64,000 nucleotides of DNA, from NCBI RefSeq assembly GCF_012277275.1, contig NZ_CP051155.1, positions 2,418,001 through 2,482,000 on the forward strand. The letters run 5' to 3'. The DNA comes from Gephyromycinifex aptenodytis. Lineage in GTDB: Bacteria; Actinomycetota; Actinomycetes; Actinomycetales; Dermatophilaceae. Both the position numbers and the translations under genes were made by a program. Below are positions 17,884-26,088 of this stretch, one piece after another; position 1 is the first letter of the stretch; each line of letters begins with the position of its first letter. The notes beneath the pieces were generated by a model that was not told the origin of the DNA, did not search any database, and saw only the letters and a list, made by a program, of their open reading frames with translations.

Positions 17884-20805
17884 TCAGTGGCTCCGGTGGA
17901 ACAGCGCACGGTAGGCCTCATCGGCCGGGCGGCCCTGGGCGTAGGCCGGAGCGGTGTAGGCGTCGTAGGCCAACGCGCCCTTCTCGGCGGTGCGGGCCAG
18001 CCAGTCGTGCATGTTCTGGACATAGGCTGCGTTGGCCAGGGAGGTGGGCACAGAAGGGTGAATGCCCCACTGCGACACAGCGATCCTCTTGCCGTTGCGC
18101 GCCGCGAAGCCGGCCCAGTAATTGAGACCGAAGTCACCGTTGACCTGCTGCGCCCACGGCTGGATGTCCAGGGCTTGCACTCCCACCACGTCGACGACGT
18201 CCGCGCCCGGCCAGGCCCGAAGCACGCTGTCCTGGGGCATCCCCGCCCGCGAACCCAGGCTTACCGTCCACTGCAGTTGCGCCTGCGGGAGGGCCTTCTT
18301 CACCGCGCCCGCCGCGCGGCGATAGCAACTGGCGAAGGCGGCGGGGTCGGCGCTGAAGGGGCGTCCCTCGACGTTCATCCCGGCGCCGATTTCGACAACG
18401 GGTGACTGGATGCCGGCGGCGGCGATGCGGGCCGCGAAAGAGTCCCACGCCTGGTCGTACTCACCGTTGACGCACTGCTGCAGCGAGGCACCGTGCTCGG
18501 GCAGGAGCGGCGCCGAGATGACAGCGCGCCCGCGGGCGGTGGGGAGGCGATCAACGACCTCGGCCTGCCTGAGGGAATCCCAGGAGGGAGCCTGGACGGT
18601 GGCCACGACGACATCGTTGGGGCGTCCGGGGGCAGCGGCGGGTGAGTCGACCCGCAGGTGGGTGCCGCTGGCCCAGGTCGAGCCGGCTCGCGGGGAGGGC
18701 ACATCCGGGTAGAGGGCAACGGTGGAAGCCGGCGAACCCGAGGGCGGCGGTAGCGAGGGGGTGCTCACCCCACCGGGGGCGGGTCGTCCCGGACCGGCCA
18801 CCCGTTCGGAGGTCATGGGGTTGCTCACCAGGGGCAGCGCCAGTTTGCGCGACCCGACCCGGGTTGTGCCGCGCTGCGGCATCTCGGGTGGGCGCCGGGT
18901 CGTCGAGGCCGAAGCGCTCGGCAATTCGGTCGGATGCTGCGTGATTACGGTCTGCGGCGCGGCGCCCTCGGAAGGCGAGCCGGTGAACGGCTGGCTCGGT
19001 GAGGTCGGCGCCCAGGTCGGGGTGGCAGATGGCAGCCAAGGCAGGGAAGGGTGGTGCGAGGTGGCCTTGGGCGGCGCGGGCGGGTCTGCGGGCGCCGTTG
19101 AGGTCGTGGGCGTGGATCGCGGCGGTGTCACCGGCGTGGAGGGGCGGTCGTTGGAGTGGCCCTCGGACACCTGCTGGGTGGGCTGAACCGGCGGCGCCGG
19201 CTTAGCAGTCCCGGCGTCGTGCCCGAAGGGGCGCCCGGAGTCGTGCTCGGAGGGGGAATCGGGACGGGCAGGGGCCTTCTTCGTCGCTTTGCCCGAGGCG
19301 GGCTTCTTCTTCGGCGGCGTCGTGGAGCGCTCAGGCGCGCTCGTGGCGGCACGCTGGGGACGCGAGGGGGTCGCAGTCGCGGTGGGCCGGTCGTGCGGCG
19401 TGCCCAGGATGCGTTGCAGATCGCGCAGGATGCGCTCGCCCAGGCTGTCCTCGCTCGGGCTGGCGGTGCCGGATGTGGGCTGCTCGGGTTTGCCGGTTCC
19501 ATGTGGGGTGTCCGCGGGTCTGTCGGTGGCCTCGGGGCCGAGCGGCCCCGACTTCTTCTCCTCGGCGGTGCTAGCCGGTGCGGGTGTCGGTGTCGGTGCC
19601 GGTGCCGGTGCGGGTGCCGCGGTGCTTACTGCTGTCGGGGTGGTCTCGGCGGGTCTGGGTGCCCCTTGACGGGGCTTGCCCAGGTTCGGGAAACGCGCCC
19701 CGGGCAGCTTGGGGCGGCTCGAGAGTGCGCCCGGCCCGGTCGTGTGGACCGGAGCGGACGGGCTTAGCGGCGCTGCCGGGTCCATCGGGGTCGCCGGAGC
19801 GGTCTCGGCAGGGGCGGTTACCGCGGGAGTAGCTTGCTCCAGCGATGCCCACAGCCTGGACGGCGCGGCGGGCCTGCCGAGGTCTGGGCTCGTCGCCGGA
19901 ACGCCGACCCCGGGAACGGGCGGGGCTGCTGGTTTCGGGCTGACCGGCCCGGTAGCCCCGACCTGGGTGCCGGGGGCGTTCGGTCCTGGCGTCTTCGGCT
20001 TGTGAGATACCGCTTTGGTTTCGGCCGTTTCTCCCGCTTCCCCTGGTGAGGGCGGTGGGATGAACAGGGTGACTTCGTCACGAGCAGGCACAGTGATTGT
20101 CGGCGCAGCACTGTGCGCCGAGTCCGCCGAGCCGAGGTCCGCGCGGGCCGGGGCGGTCGCAGCGGAGTACGGCTGCCGGGACGCAGGCGTGCCGGTCGGT
20201 GCCGGTTCGGACGCCCCATGCTCCGCCGGCGAGTTCACTGCCGGCGCGTCGGTGGGGGAATCGGCTGCAGCAGTGGCTGTGACCGGGTGGGGCTGCCTCG
20301 GGCCGGACGGCAGGGGCGGGGCGCTCACCTGGCCAGTGGGCACGGGGACGGGCTCGACCGGGGGCTCCTCGGCAGGGACGGAGCCGGTGGGCATCGATGC
20401 ACCGGCTTCGGTGGGTGCCGGGGCAGCGGCCTGGACGGGTGCAGGCCCAGTGAGGACTGGGTCGGCAGCAACCGGGTTGCTGCTCGCAGCCTCCGCGGGC
20501 GCAGCCTGGGAGGCCGTAACAGGCGGCGGGTTGTCGGGGGCGGGCTCAGCAGCAGTCTGCGGTGGCATCTCAACCTCGGCGCGGTCAGCTTCGTTCGCGA
20601 CCGCCGGCTCGCTCTGCTGGGCTGCGCCCAGGTCTGCGTTGTCCGCGGCGACGTTCGGTGCCGCAGCAGCCCATGCCTGCGGTGCGGGTTCGGCATGCGC
20701 GCCGCCTGGAGCGGCCGCAACCAGCAAGGTCAAGGTCGCGCCCAGAACCTGCTGACTGCGGTGGGATCGAGGGGTGGGACGGCGGTGTTGAGGGGTGTAA
20801 GTCAC
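17884..20805 (-). CDS. Giant Pro/Ala-rich secreted protein with GH26-like pseudo-glycosidase domain
   Basis: Secreted protein of 973 residues. The GTG at 20805 has GAGGA six bases upstream and yields a signal peptide (SHRSQQVLGATLTLLVAAAPGGAHA|E). Residues about 45-690 are low-complexity Pro/Ala/Thr/Ser-rich, a likely cell-wall-spanning stalk. The last 250 residues align by eye with the GH26-like proteins at 24811 and 41983, for example WPGADVVDVVGVQALD against PGDDVVDIIGIDAYD. Both catalytic glutamates are replaced: EIGAGMN for RPGWEMN (Gly809) and VSQWGI for VPEWGV (Gln912). It therefore looks like a sugar-binding or structural pseudoenzyme. Co-transcribed with the membrane protein gene downstream. 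Confidence 0.72.
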   Translation of the reverse strand: MTYTPQHRRPTPRSHRSQQVLGATLTLLVAAAPGGAHAEPAPQAWAAAAPNVAADNADLGAAQQSEPAVANEADRAEVEMPPQTAAEPAPDNPPPVTASQAAPAEAASSNPVAADPVLTGPAPVQAAAPAPTEAGASMPTGSVPAEEPPVEPVPVPTGQVSAPPLPSGPRQPHPVTATAAADSPTDAPAVNSPAEHGASEPAPTGTPASRQPYSAATAPARADLGSADSAHSAAPTITVPARDEVTLFIPPPSPGEAGETAETKAVSHKPKTPGPNAPGTQVGATGPVSPKPAAPPVPGVGVPATSPDLGRPAAPSRLWASLEQATPAVTAPAETAPATPMDPAAPLSPSAPVHTTGPGALSSRPKLPGARFPNLGKPRQGAPRPAETTPTAVSTAAPAPAPAPTPTPAPASTAEEKKSGPLGPEATDRPADTPHGTGKPEQPTSGTASPSEDSLGERILRDLQRILGTPHDRPTATATPSRPQRAATSAPERSTTPPKKKPASGKATKKAPARPDSPSEHDSGRPFGHDAGTAKPAPPVQPTQQVSEGHSNDRPSTPVTPPRSTPTTSTAPADPPAPPKATSHHPSLPWLPSATPTWAPTSPSQPFTGSPSEGAAPQTVITQHPTELPSASASTTRRPPEMPQRGTTRVGSRKLALPLVSNPMTSERVAGPGRPAPGGVSTPSLPPPSGSPASTVALYPDVPSPRAGSTWASGTHLRVDSPAAAPGRPNDVVVATVQAPSWDSLRQAEVVDRLPTARGRAVISAPLLPEHGASLQQCVNGEYDQAWDSFAARIAAAGIQSPVVEIGAGMNVEGRPFSADPAAFASCYRRAAGAVKKALPQAQLQWTVSLGSRAGMPQDSVLRAWPGADVVDVVGVQALDIQPWAQQVNGDFGLNYWAGFAARNGKRIAVSQWGIHPSVPTSLANAAYVQNMHDWLARTAEKGALAYDAYTAPAYAQGRPADEAYRALFHRSH

Positions 20806-20834
20806 AGGAAATCCTCGAGGAGGATGGATACGAA

Positions 20835-20849
20835 AGTGTCTATACACGC
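20835..20849 (-). promoter_or_regulatory. Candidate operator AAGTGTCTA..CAC
   Basis: AAGTGTCTATACAC, an imperfect inverted repeat (GTGT-CTAT-ACAC), lies about 30 bases upstream of the giant protein's GTG. A close relative (AAGTGTCTACACAG on the minus strand) is found near 21692-21706, before the two-HTH protein gene. Sequence only; the binding protein is unknown. Confidence 0.3.
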
Positions 20850-21038
20850 ACCCTACCTGCGGATTGTCGACCCACACGGGGTCTGTGGACAGACGAGGAG
20901 TTCCGCGCGAGAAGTCCTCGCCCACAGCGGCAATCGCTGCTGGGGCTCGATCATCGGCACCCCCGGAGTGGGGTTGGGACCGAAGCAAAGGTGAGGTTCG
21001 GCGGCGTTGGGTGGGGGGTGCGTGCAGCGAGTTGGTGC

Positions 21039-21500
21039 TTACAAGTAAGGCCGAAAACGGGTGCGAACGGCTTCCCGGGTCGGGTGGTGACCGTCTTTGG
21101 TGGTGATGGCATCGGCGATCTGCTGAAAGCTCAACCCGCGGCGTCGCGCATCCCGAACACCCTGTTTGAGCCGGGCGTCGTTGCCGCTGCGGTGCGCTGC
21201 CTCGTCGAGTGCGCTCAGTCGGCGTTGGATGCGTCGAACGAGATCGCGTGGGACTTCGCGGCTTTCCCGTTCGCTCAGCCAGCGCTCGATCTCTTCGACA
21301 TCCCATAGCGCCCGGCGCCGCCAGCGCTGCTGCACCGGGGCGGGCATCTGTCCGCGGCTCGACATCGCTCGGATCGTCGAGGCGGGCACACGCTTCTTGC
21401 TGGTCAGCGCCGCGAGCCGGGCCGCGATCTGCTCCGCGGTACACAGCCCGGGTGGCTGCTCGTCCAGGGGGGAGGGTGTCGGGGTGATCTCATCTGTCAC
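21039..21500 (-). CDS. DNA-binding protein with two HTH regions
   Basis: Cytosolic protein of 153 residues. The N-terminal part (LCTAEQIAARLAALTSKKRVPASTIRAMSSRGQMPAPVQQRWRRRALWDVEEIERWLSE) has the pattern of a MerR/excisionase-type winged HTH. The C-terminal part (RLKQGVRDARRRGLSFQQIADAITTKDGHHPTREAVRTRFRPYL) looks like a second HTH of the sigma-region-4 or resolvase type. GTG start at 21500. It precedes the giant secreted protein gene on the same strand by 233 bases and could regulate it. The target is not known. Confidence 0.65.
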   Translation of the reverse strand: MTDEITPTPSPLDEQPPGLCTAEQIAARLAALTSKKRVPASTIRAMSSRGQMPAPVQQRWRRRALWDVEEIERWLSERESREVPRDLVRRIQRRLSALDEAAHRSGNDARLKQGVRDARRRGLSFQQIADAITTKDGHHPTREAVRTRFRPYL

Positions 21501-22025
21501 GTCGGCAACTCTTTCCCTCGGTGTCCGGGAAAAGCCTACGTGGCCGTGGGGCCACGCCCGCGGCGAGGCGCCTGCACCGCGCGGGTTTGTCGGAATTCAC
21601 CGGTGCGCTCGTGCCGACCCCGCGTGCACATCGCCGCCGGACCCGTGCCGAAAGCTGGCGGGCCATGCCCAGTCGTACCCTCGAGCGGACACTGTGTAGA
21701 CACTTGCCTGAGTCGAGTGGCTACACGGTTGCTTAGCGGGCCGGTTGGGGTCGCTCCCGGAAGAACATCACGTGAATTCCGTCTCCTCGCATGGTTGGCC
21801 GTTGAACGGACCGCCTTTCGCCCAGATCTGTGCAGCTCGATGTGCCCAATTCACTACATTCGGCAATAAATTCAGGATATTTCTGGCCTGCCTCGTGTTA
21901 TTTGGGCTGCCTCTGACTGTTATAACCGGCGGTTGTGTATCGCGTCTCAAAGAGAGGTTTTCGTGCTTTCTCGCCTTGACGTTGGCAGCGTTCAACTAAA
22001 GACTTCCGGTCGTTTCCCTCAGTGA
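21501..22025. other. 525-bp non-coding region, AT-rich right half
   Basis: No supported gene. The right part (about 21740-22020) is clearly richer in A/T than its surroundings, with runs such as AATTCACTACATT and ATAAATTCAGG, and probably holds divergent promoters for the HTH gene and the WhiB-like gene. A GTGT-AG-ACAC inverted repeat lies near 21694-21703. Two short open frames here have no start signal and atypical codon use. Confidence 0.5.
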
Positions 22026-22481
22026 ATGGAGAGTCAGTTGGCCGGTTCGTCTCCACCCGACGTCGGGGTTCTCGAGGCCACCAGGGTGGCGTCTGTGCGC
22101 AACCTCGATAAGGCGCCTGCGTGCAGCTCGCCGCTGCTCGGGCTTGCTCCAGCGGACTGGACCCCAGAGCAGGAGGCTGATCGAGTGCCGCCTGCCCTGG
22201 CAGCGATCTGCGCCTCCTGCCCTGTCGCAGCCGCATGCCTGCTCGATGCCGTTCGGATGAACGACGTCGGTTATCGCGGCGGCACCACCACTCGCGAGCG
22301 TCGCCGGATGTTCCCGGGCCTGCGCCTGGCTCGCAGAGAAGAGTTGGACCAGGATGGGCGTTCCCCGCGTCATGCCAGAGGCGAGGGGAGCCTGGCTTGC
22401 TACCGTCGCGGCTGCCGCTGCGATGAATGCCGTTCGCACAACGCCGCCGCCCGCAGGCGCGAACGTGCCCGGGCCTCATGA
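22026..22481 (+). CDS. WhiB-like iron-sulfur regulator with extra C-terminal Cys motif
   Basis: WhiB-family protein of about 151 residues. The four cluster ligands are visible as one Cys in KAPACSSPL and the CASCPVAAAC triad (C-x2-C-x5-C), followed by a GYRGGTT turn (family form GxWGG) and basic residues ERRR. A second motif, HARGEGSLACYRRGCRCDECRSHN, adds a C-R-C-x2-C cluster near the end, a feature I associate with phage- and mobile-element-type WhiB proteins. The start is uncertain: ATG 22026 or the in-frame TTG 22038 after GGAGAG. The ParA-like gene follows at once, so this pair is probably an operon. Confidence 0.8.
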   Translation: MESQLAGSSPPDVGVLEATRVASVRNLDKAPACSSPLLGLAPADWTPEQEADRVPPALAAICASCPVAAACLLDAVRMNDVGYRGGTTTRERRRMFPGLRLARREELDQDGRSPRHARGEGSLACYRRGCRCDECRSHNAAARRRERARAS

Positions 22482-22516
22482 GTTCCACCCGTCATCCATC
22501 GTCCATAGGGGGCGCC

Positions 22517-23707
22517 GTGTCTGATCCATCCGCACCGCGGGGGTGGGCAGAGCCCATCCCAGTCAAGACAGCCAACCCGCGCCCGGCTCCCGATGCCGCC
22601 CGCGCCCACCTGGGGGTGAACCCGGGGCAGGTGCGTGCGCGTCCCCCGGCCCCGGTCGAGCAGGTCCCGGTGCAAGAACCGGCCCCTGCCGCCGGTACGG
22701 TCGCCCCCACCGGAGTAGGCCAGTCCCAGACCGGGCAGCCCGCCCGCGCCCGCAGCGCCGAAGAGCGCGCTTGGCAGGCCGAGCCCACGCACATCGTGGA
22801 TGAGCCGATGATCCGCCCCAGCAGCCCCCGGCCGCGCAGCGGGTGGCGAGCCTTGGCCTACGGGGTCACCGGCGGGCTGTGGAACCCCGGGATCAGTGCC
22901 AAGGAAGAGAAGGTGCGCGAACGCGAACGCCAGATCGCCACGCAGCTGCGCGGACGCCATGTGACCGCGTTCTTCTGCCTCAAGGGAGGTATCAGCAAAA
23001 CTTCCACGACCGCAGCGACCTCGATCGCCCTGTCGGATCTGCGACCTGACCCGGTCTTCGCAATCGATGCCAACCCTGATGCCGGGGACTTGGCCGAGCG
23101 GCTGCTGGGCGGCCGACTCTCCGGCATCGCAGCCCTGGCCGCGCACATCGACCAGATCGACAGCTTGGAAGCGCTCTCGCGCTACACGGCCACCACCGGC
23201 CGGCTGACGGTGCTGCCCGGCGAGCCCAACCCCATCCTCGGCGATTCGATCAGCGCCGACGATTTCGAACGAGTGATGCGCGTCGTACAGCAGTACTACT
23301 CGTTCGTGCAGGTGGACTGCGGCACGGGGGTCACGCACCCGCTCATGGAGGGGGTGCTGCGCTTTGCGGACACCGCCGTCATCCCGGCCGCGTGGTCCAT
23401 CACCGGCGCCAAACGGGCTGGGGAAACCATCGAATGGCTGCTGGATCACGGGTTCGAGAGCCTGGCCAAGTCGAGCATCGTGGTGCTGACCGCCAAGGAC
23501 ATCGTCAGCTCTGCCGTCAACAAAGAGGCGGTGATGTCGTACTTGTCGCGGGCCGCCGACGTGATCGTGGTGCCGGCCGACCCGCACGTGGCTGACGGTG
23601 CCCTTATCGAGTGGGAAGCGTTGCAACCCAAGACTCAGGAGGCCTACCTGGATATCGCGGCCGCCATCACGCGCCGGTTCGACACCCGTCGTTTCCAGGG
23701 GCGTTGA
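22517..23707 (+). CDS. ParA/MinD-like P-loop ATPase with proline-rich N-terminus
   Basis: Cytosolic ATPase of 396 residues. A disordered Pro/Ala-rich segment (about 1-110) precedes a deviant Walker A motif, FCLKGGISKTSTTAATSIAL, the switch DANPDAGDLAERL and VQVDCGTGVTHPLMEGVL. This form is seen in EspI-type proteins of type VII secretion, in Tad/CpaE-like ATPases and in plasmid ParA proteins; no other secretion or partition part is certain nearby. GTG 22517 has AGGGGG just upstream; the ATG at 22478, overlapping the WhiB stop as ATGA, is the alternative. Confidence 0.82.
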   Translation: MSDPSAPRGWAEPIPVKTANPRPAPDAARAHLGVNPGQVRARPPAPVEQVPVQEPAPAAGTVAPTGVGQSQTGQPARARSAEERAWQAEPTHIVDEPMIRPSSPRPRSGWRALAYGVTGGLWNPGISAKEEKVRERERQIATQLRGRHVTAFFCLKGGISKTSTTAATSIALSDLRPDPVFAIDANPDAGDLAERLLGGRLSGIAALAAHIDQIDSLEALSRYTATTGRLTVLPGEPNPILGDSISADDFERVMRVVQQYYSFVQVDCGTGVTHPLMEGVLRFADTAVIPAAWSITGAKRAGETIEWLLDHGFESLAKSSIVVLTAKDIVSSAVNKEAVMSYLSRAADVIVVPADPHVADGALIEWEALQPKTQEAYLDIAAAITRRFDTRRFQGR

Positions 23708-23797
23708 GGGCCTTCTGAGGCGTTCGCCACATCGCTCGGCAGTCTTTGACAACTGTTCAGTAACATGTGGTGAACGCACTTCGGGGGGAGATCCAGC

Positions 23798-24286
23798 GTG
23801 ATGACATCGGTGAGGTTGCGGACAGGCGAAATCAGCGTGTCACGAGCCATTTTCGGTTCGGCTCCAGACGGGCTGGCCGTCCTCGGCCTGACGATCCAGC
23901 AGCCGTCGCCGCTGGGAGACTCGGTGCTGGAGCACCTGTGCGGTCGCGGTTTCACCAGCGGCCGCGACGAGGATCAGGTTGACCTGCCGGACGCTTCGGG
24001 CACGGTTGAGTTGAGCCTGTGCCCGCAGGCACTGGTGATCACCCGACTGGCGCCGCTGGGCCCTGTTCCCTGGATCACGCTGGGGGAGGGTGCGCCGGCG
24101 GACTGGCGCCAGACGGCGCTGGGCGACCGGAACGTGCTGCTGCTGATCGCCCCTCATGATGCGCAGCTGTCCAGCTGTGACGTGGAAGCTGTCGAGGCCC
24201 TGCTCGACAGGGTCATTCGAGGCCTGGCCGCCGCCTGCCTGGTGCCGGTGGTGGATGGCATCTCGTGGTCTGGGGCCGTCCGTTAG
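23798..24286 (+). CDS. Hypothetical protein, 162 aa
   Basis: Unrecognised soluble protein with an alternating hydrophobic, probably alpha/beta pattern (GEGAPADWRQTALGDRNVLLLIAPHDAQLSSCDVEAVEALLDRVIRGLAAACLVPVV). No signal peptide. A strong GGGGGGAG site precedes GTG 23798 (the next codon is ATG). It follows the ParA-like gene by 90 bases and precedes the RHH-like gene by 76 on the same strand, so the four genes from 22026 to 24797 may be one unit. Function unknown. Confidence 0.6.
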   Translation: MMTSVRLRTGEISVSRAIFGSAPDGLAVLGLTIQQPSPLGDSVLEHLCGRGFTSGRDEDQVDLPDASGTVELSLCPQALVITRLAPLGPVPWITLGEGAPADWRQTALGDRNVLLLIAPHDAQLSSCDVEAVEALLDRVIRGLAAACLVPVVDGISWSGAVR

Positions 24287-24362
24287 GGTGAGGGCGGCGT
24301 CGGGGGGCCGCGCGGTCCTTCGACGACCGCTGAGATGACCCCCCGCGAGATGAGGAGCGCCC

Positions 24363-24797
24363 ATGTCCGACCCGGCTAAGCAGATAGCCGCATGTTCGGA
24401 CGCAGGCGTTCGGGAGCCGCGACATGAAGATGCGCTCCCCGGAGAGCTCAAACCGTTGCCGTGGGTACCTGACCGAGGACCGATCACCGATGCTGAAGCG
24501 CTCGGGGTAGCCCGCCGGCGGCGGCGGGTGGAACTCGCGGGCCAACCCAAGACCACCGGTCAACGAAGCGGTGTCCCGCAGGAGTTGCCTGCCGACTCCT
24601 CCCCGAAGAAGGCGGCGGTGTTCCGGCTGCCGGCCCGGGCGATGGCCATTGCGCACGCCCGCGCCGAGATGGAAGGGGTGCCGCTGACGGCGGTGCTGGA
24701 AGAAATGCTCGTCGCCTATGCCGGAGGCGCCCCCCAGAACCCGGAAGAGGTTCAGCAGCGCCTTCGCGCTGCCGGCCATCTGCGTCAGCGGCGCTGA
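24363..24797 (+). CDS. Small protein with ribbon-helix-helix-like C-terminus
   Basis: Protein of 144 residues: a polar, poorly structured N-terminal 80 residues, then KAAVFRLPARAMAIAHARAEMEGVPLTAVLEEMLVAYAGG, a short strand and two helices like CopG/MetJ ribbon-helix-helix DNA-binding proteins. GAGGAG precedes the ATG. Together with the ParA-like ATPase upstream this recalls plasmid-type partition pairs, but no centromere-like repeats were seen beside it, so the assignment is a guess. It converges with the GH26-like lipoprotein gene, 13 bases between stops. Confidence 0.6.
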   Translation: MSDPAKQIAACSDAGVREPRHEDALPGELKPLPWVPDRGPITDAEALGVARRRRRVELAGQPKTTGQRSGVPQELPADSSPKKAAVFRLPARAMAIAHARAEMEGVPLTAVLEEMLVAYAGGAPQNPEEVQQRLRAAGHLRQRR

Positions 24798-24810
24798 GAC
24801 CCGCCCGAAC

Positions 24811-25866
24811 TCACTTGCTGCTGCTCGCAGCGGCCTCGGGCTTGGTCCACCAGTTCTTGAGGTGCTCCTGGTAGGCCTGCTGCGCCTTCGGGTTCTGCGA
24901 CAGCGAACAGCGGCAGTATTCCTCCCGCTCGTCGAAGTAGGTGTCGAAGGCCATGATGTCGGCGTTGTCCCGCATCCAGCCCATGACCGCGGTGATGTAG
25001 GCAGGGTTGTCGCCCCCGGAATCGGGGCTGCCGGCGATGACGCCCCACTCTGGTACCGAGAACATCTTGCCGTGATCGCGGGCGAACTGGCCCCAGAAGT
25101 CCCAGCCGCCGGGCTGGGTCTTGTGCTTCTGCCAGGTCGCCTCGTTGTACGGGGGGTTCCAGTCGTAGGCGTCGATCCCGATGATGTCCACGACGTCATC
25201 GCCGGGGTAGGCCATCGTCGCGTCCGGCAGGCTGTTGCCCTTGCCCTCGTTGACGTTGAAGACGATGCGCAACTCGGGGCCACCCTTGCGCAGGGACTGT
25301 GCCGCGTGGCGGAAAGCCTGCTTGAACTGCTCCACGTTGTCCGGGTTGGCAGACCAATGCCAGTTGTTGATGTTCATCTCCCAGCCGGGACGTACGTAGG
25401 AGTCCGGATACCGTTCGGCGATGAGTTGGCCGAGCTTGATCCACTGCTCGTTGTAATTACCGGCAGCGGCCTCTTCCATCGAACCGTCTTCCGGGAAGAG
25501 TGGGACCGCGACGTTGAGCTTGCCGGTGAAACCTTCGGGGATGGTCGAGGGCGAAAGCCACCAGGTGCCGTGAATCTGCTGCCAGCTGTCACGGGTCGGG
25601 GCTACCCCCAAAACGTCCAGCGGGGCCTGGCGCATCTGCGCGAACGCCTTGGAGTAGTCCGCGTCGTGAGTGAAGACGCCGCTGTCCCACTTCAACCCGC
25701 TGGACATGCCGTGCCCGGGCGGGCCTTGGGTGGGAGTCGGTGTCGAGGTGGTGCTGGCGCTGGGTTCCGGCGGCGTGGCCGGTGCGCTGCATGCTCCCAG
25801 GAGCCCGGCCAGAGCGAGTGTGGCCACCACCACCACGCTGCTGCGTGCGCGACGTCGGACGGACAT
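24811..25866 (-). CDS. GH26-like glycoside hydrolase lipoprotein
   Basis: Surface lipoprotein of 351 residues: signal peptide with lipobox LLGAC (Cys26), a Pro/Thr-rich spacer to about residue 50, then a TIM-barrel glycosidase domain resembling family GH26 (beta-mannanase/endo-glucanase clan). The candidate acid/base Glu163 is in YVRPGWEMNIN and the nucleophile Glu273 in FSVPEWGV; both are intact. YPGDDVVDIIGIDAYDWN is the third shared block. Substrate unknown: mannan, glucan or another beta-linked polysaccharide. Closely related domains occur in the giant protein at 17884 (dead) and the secreted protein at 41983 (intact). Confidence 0.82.
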   Translation of the reverse strand: MSVRRRARSSVVVVATLALAGLLGACSAPATPPEPSASTTSTPTPTQGPPGHGMSSGLKWDSGVFTHDADYSKAFAQMRQAPLDVLGVAPTRDSWQQIHGTWWLSPSTIPEGFTGKLNVAVPLFPEDGSMEEAAAGNYNEQWIKLGQLIAERYPDSYVRPGWEMNINNWHWSANPDNVEQFKQAFRHAAQSLRKGGPELRIVFNVNEGKGNSLPDATMAYPGDDVVDIIGIDAYDWNPPYNEATWQKHKTQPGGWDFWGQFARDHGKMFSVPEWGVIAGSPDSGGDNPAYITAVMGWMRDNADIMAFDTYFDEREEYCRCSLSQNPKAQQAYQEHLKNWWTKPEAAASSSK

Positions 25867-26023
25867 GAATTCCCCTCTGAGTTCTGGTGGAGGCCCCCTT
25901 CGGTCACGCCCCCTCGGCGGAGTTTACGCGAACGGTGGCAACGGCTGCGCCGACCTCGGGATGGATGCGCAGCCCAGCCCGATCCACGGACGCTGGCGCT
26001 CAGGCGTGGAGAACCCGACATGG

Positions 26024-26029
26024 GGGTAT
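26024..26029 (+). promoter_or_regulatory. Candidate GGGTAT -10 element for the SRPBCC gene
   Basis: GGGTAT within ATGGGGGTATAG, the same dodecamer as upstream of the SDR gene at 5251, 60 bases before the SRPBCC start. A stress-sigma -10 is possible; no good -35 is seen. Confidence 0.3.
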
Positions 26030-26088
26030 AGAGCCGCCAGGCTGATAGATGCCTGAGTCGCCACCCTCTACTGGTTTTCGGAGTCACC

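Noticed and set aside
18642-20994. Several long open frames on the plus strand, such as 19156-19767 and 20015-20755
   Set aside because: They are antisense shadows of the GC-rich Pro/Ala-coding stalk; low complexity, no ribosome sites, no family.
21745-21999. 84-codon open frame on the plus strand in the AT-richer gap
   Set aside because: No ribosome site, poor third-position GC compared with neighbours, and an overlapping minus-strand frame of similar length; probably chance.
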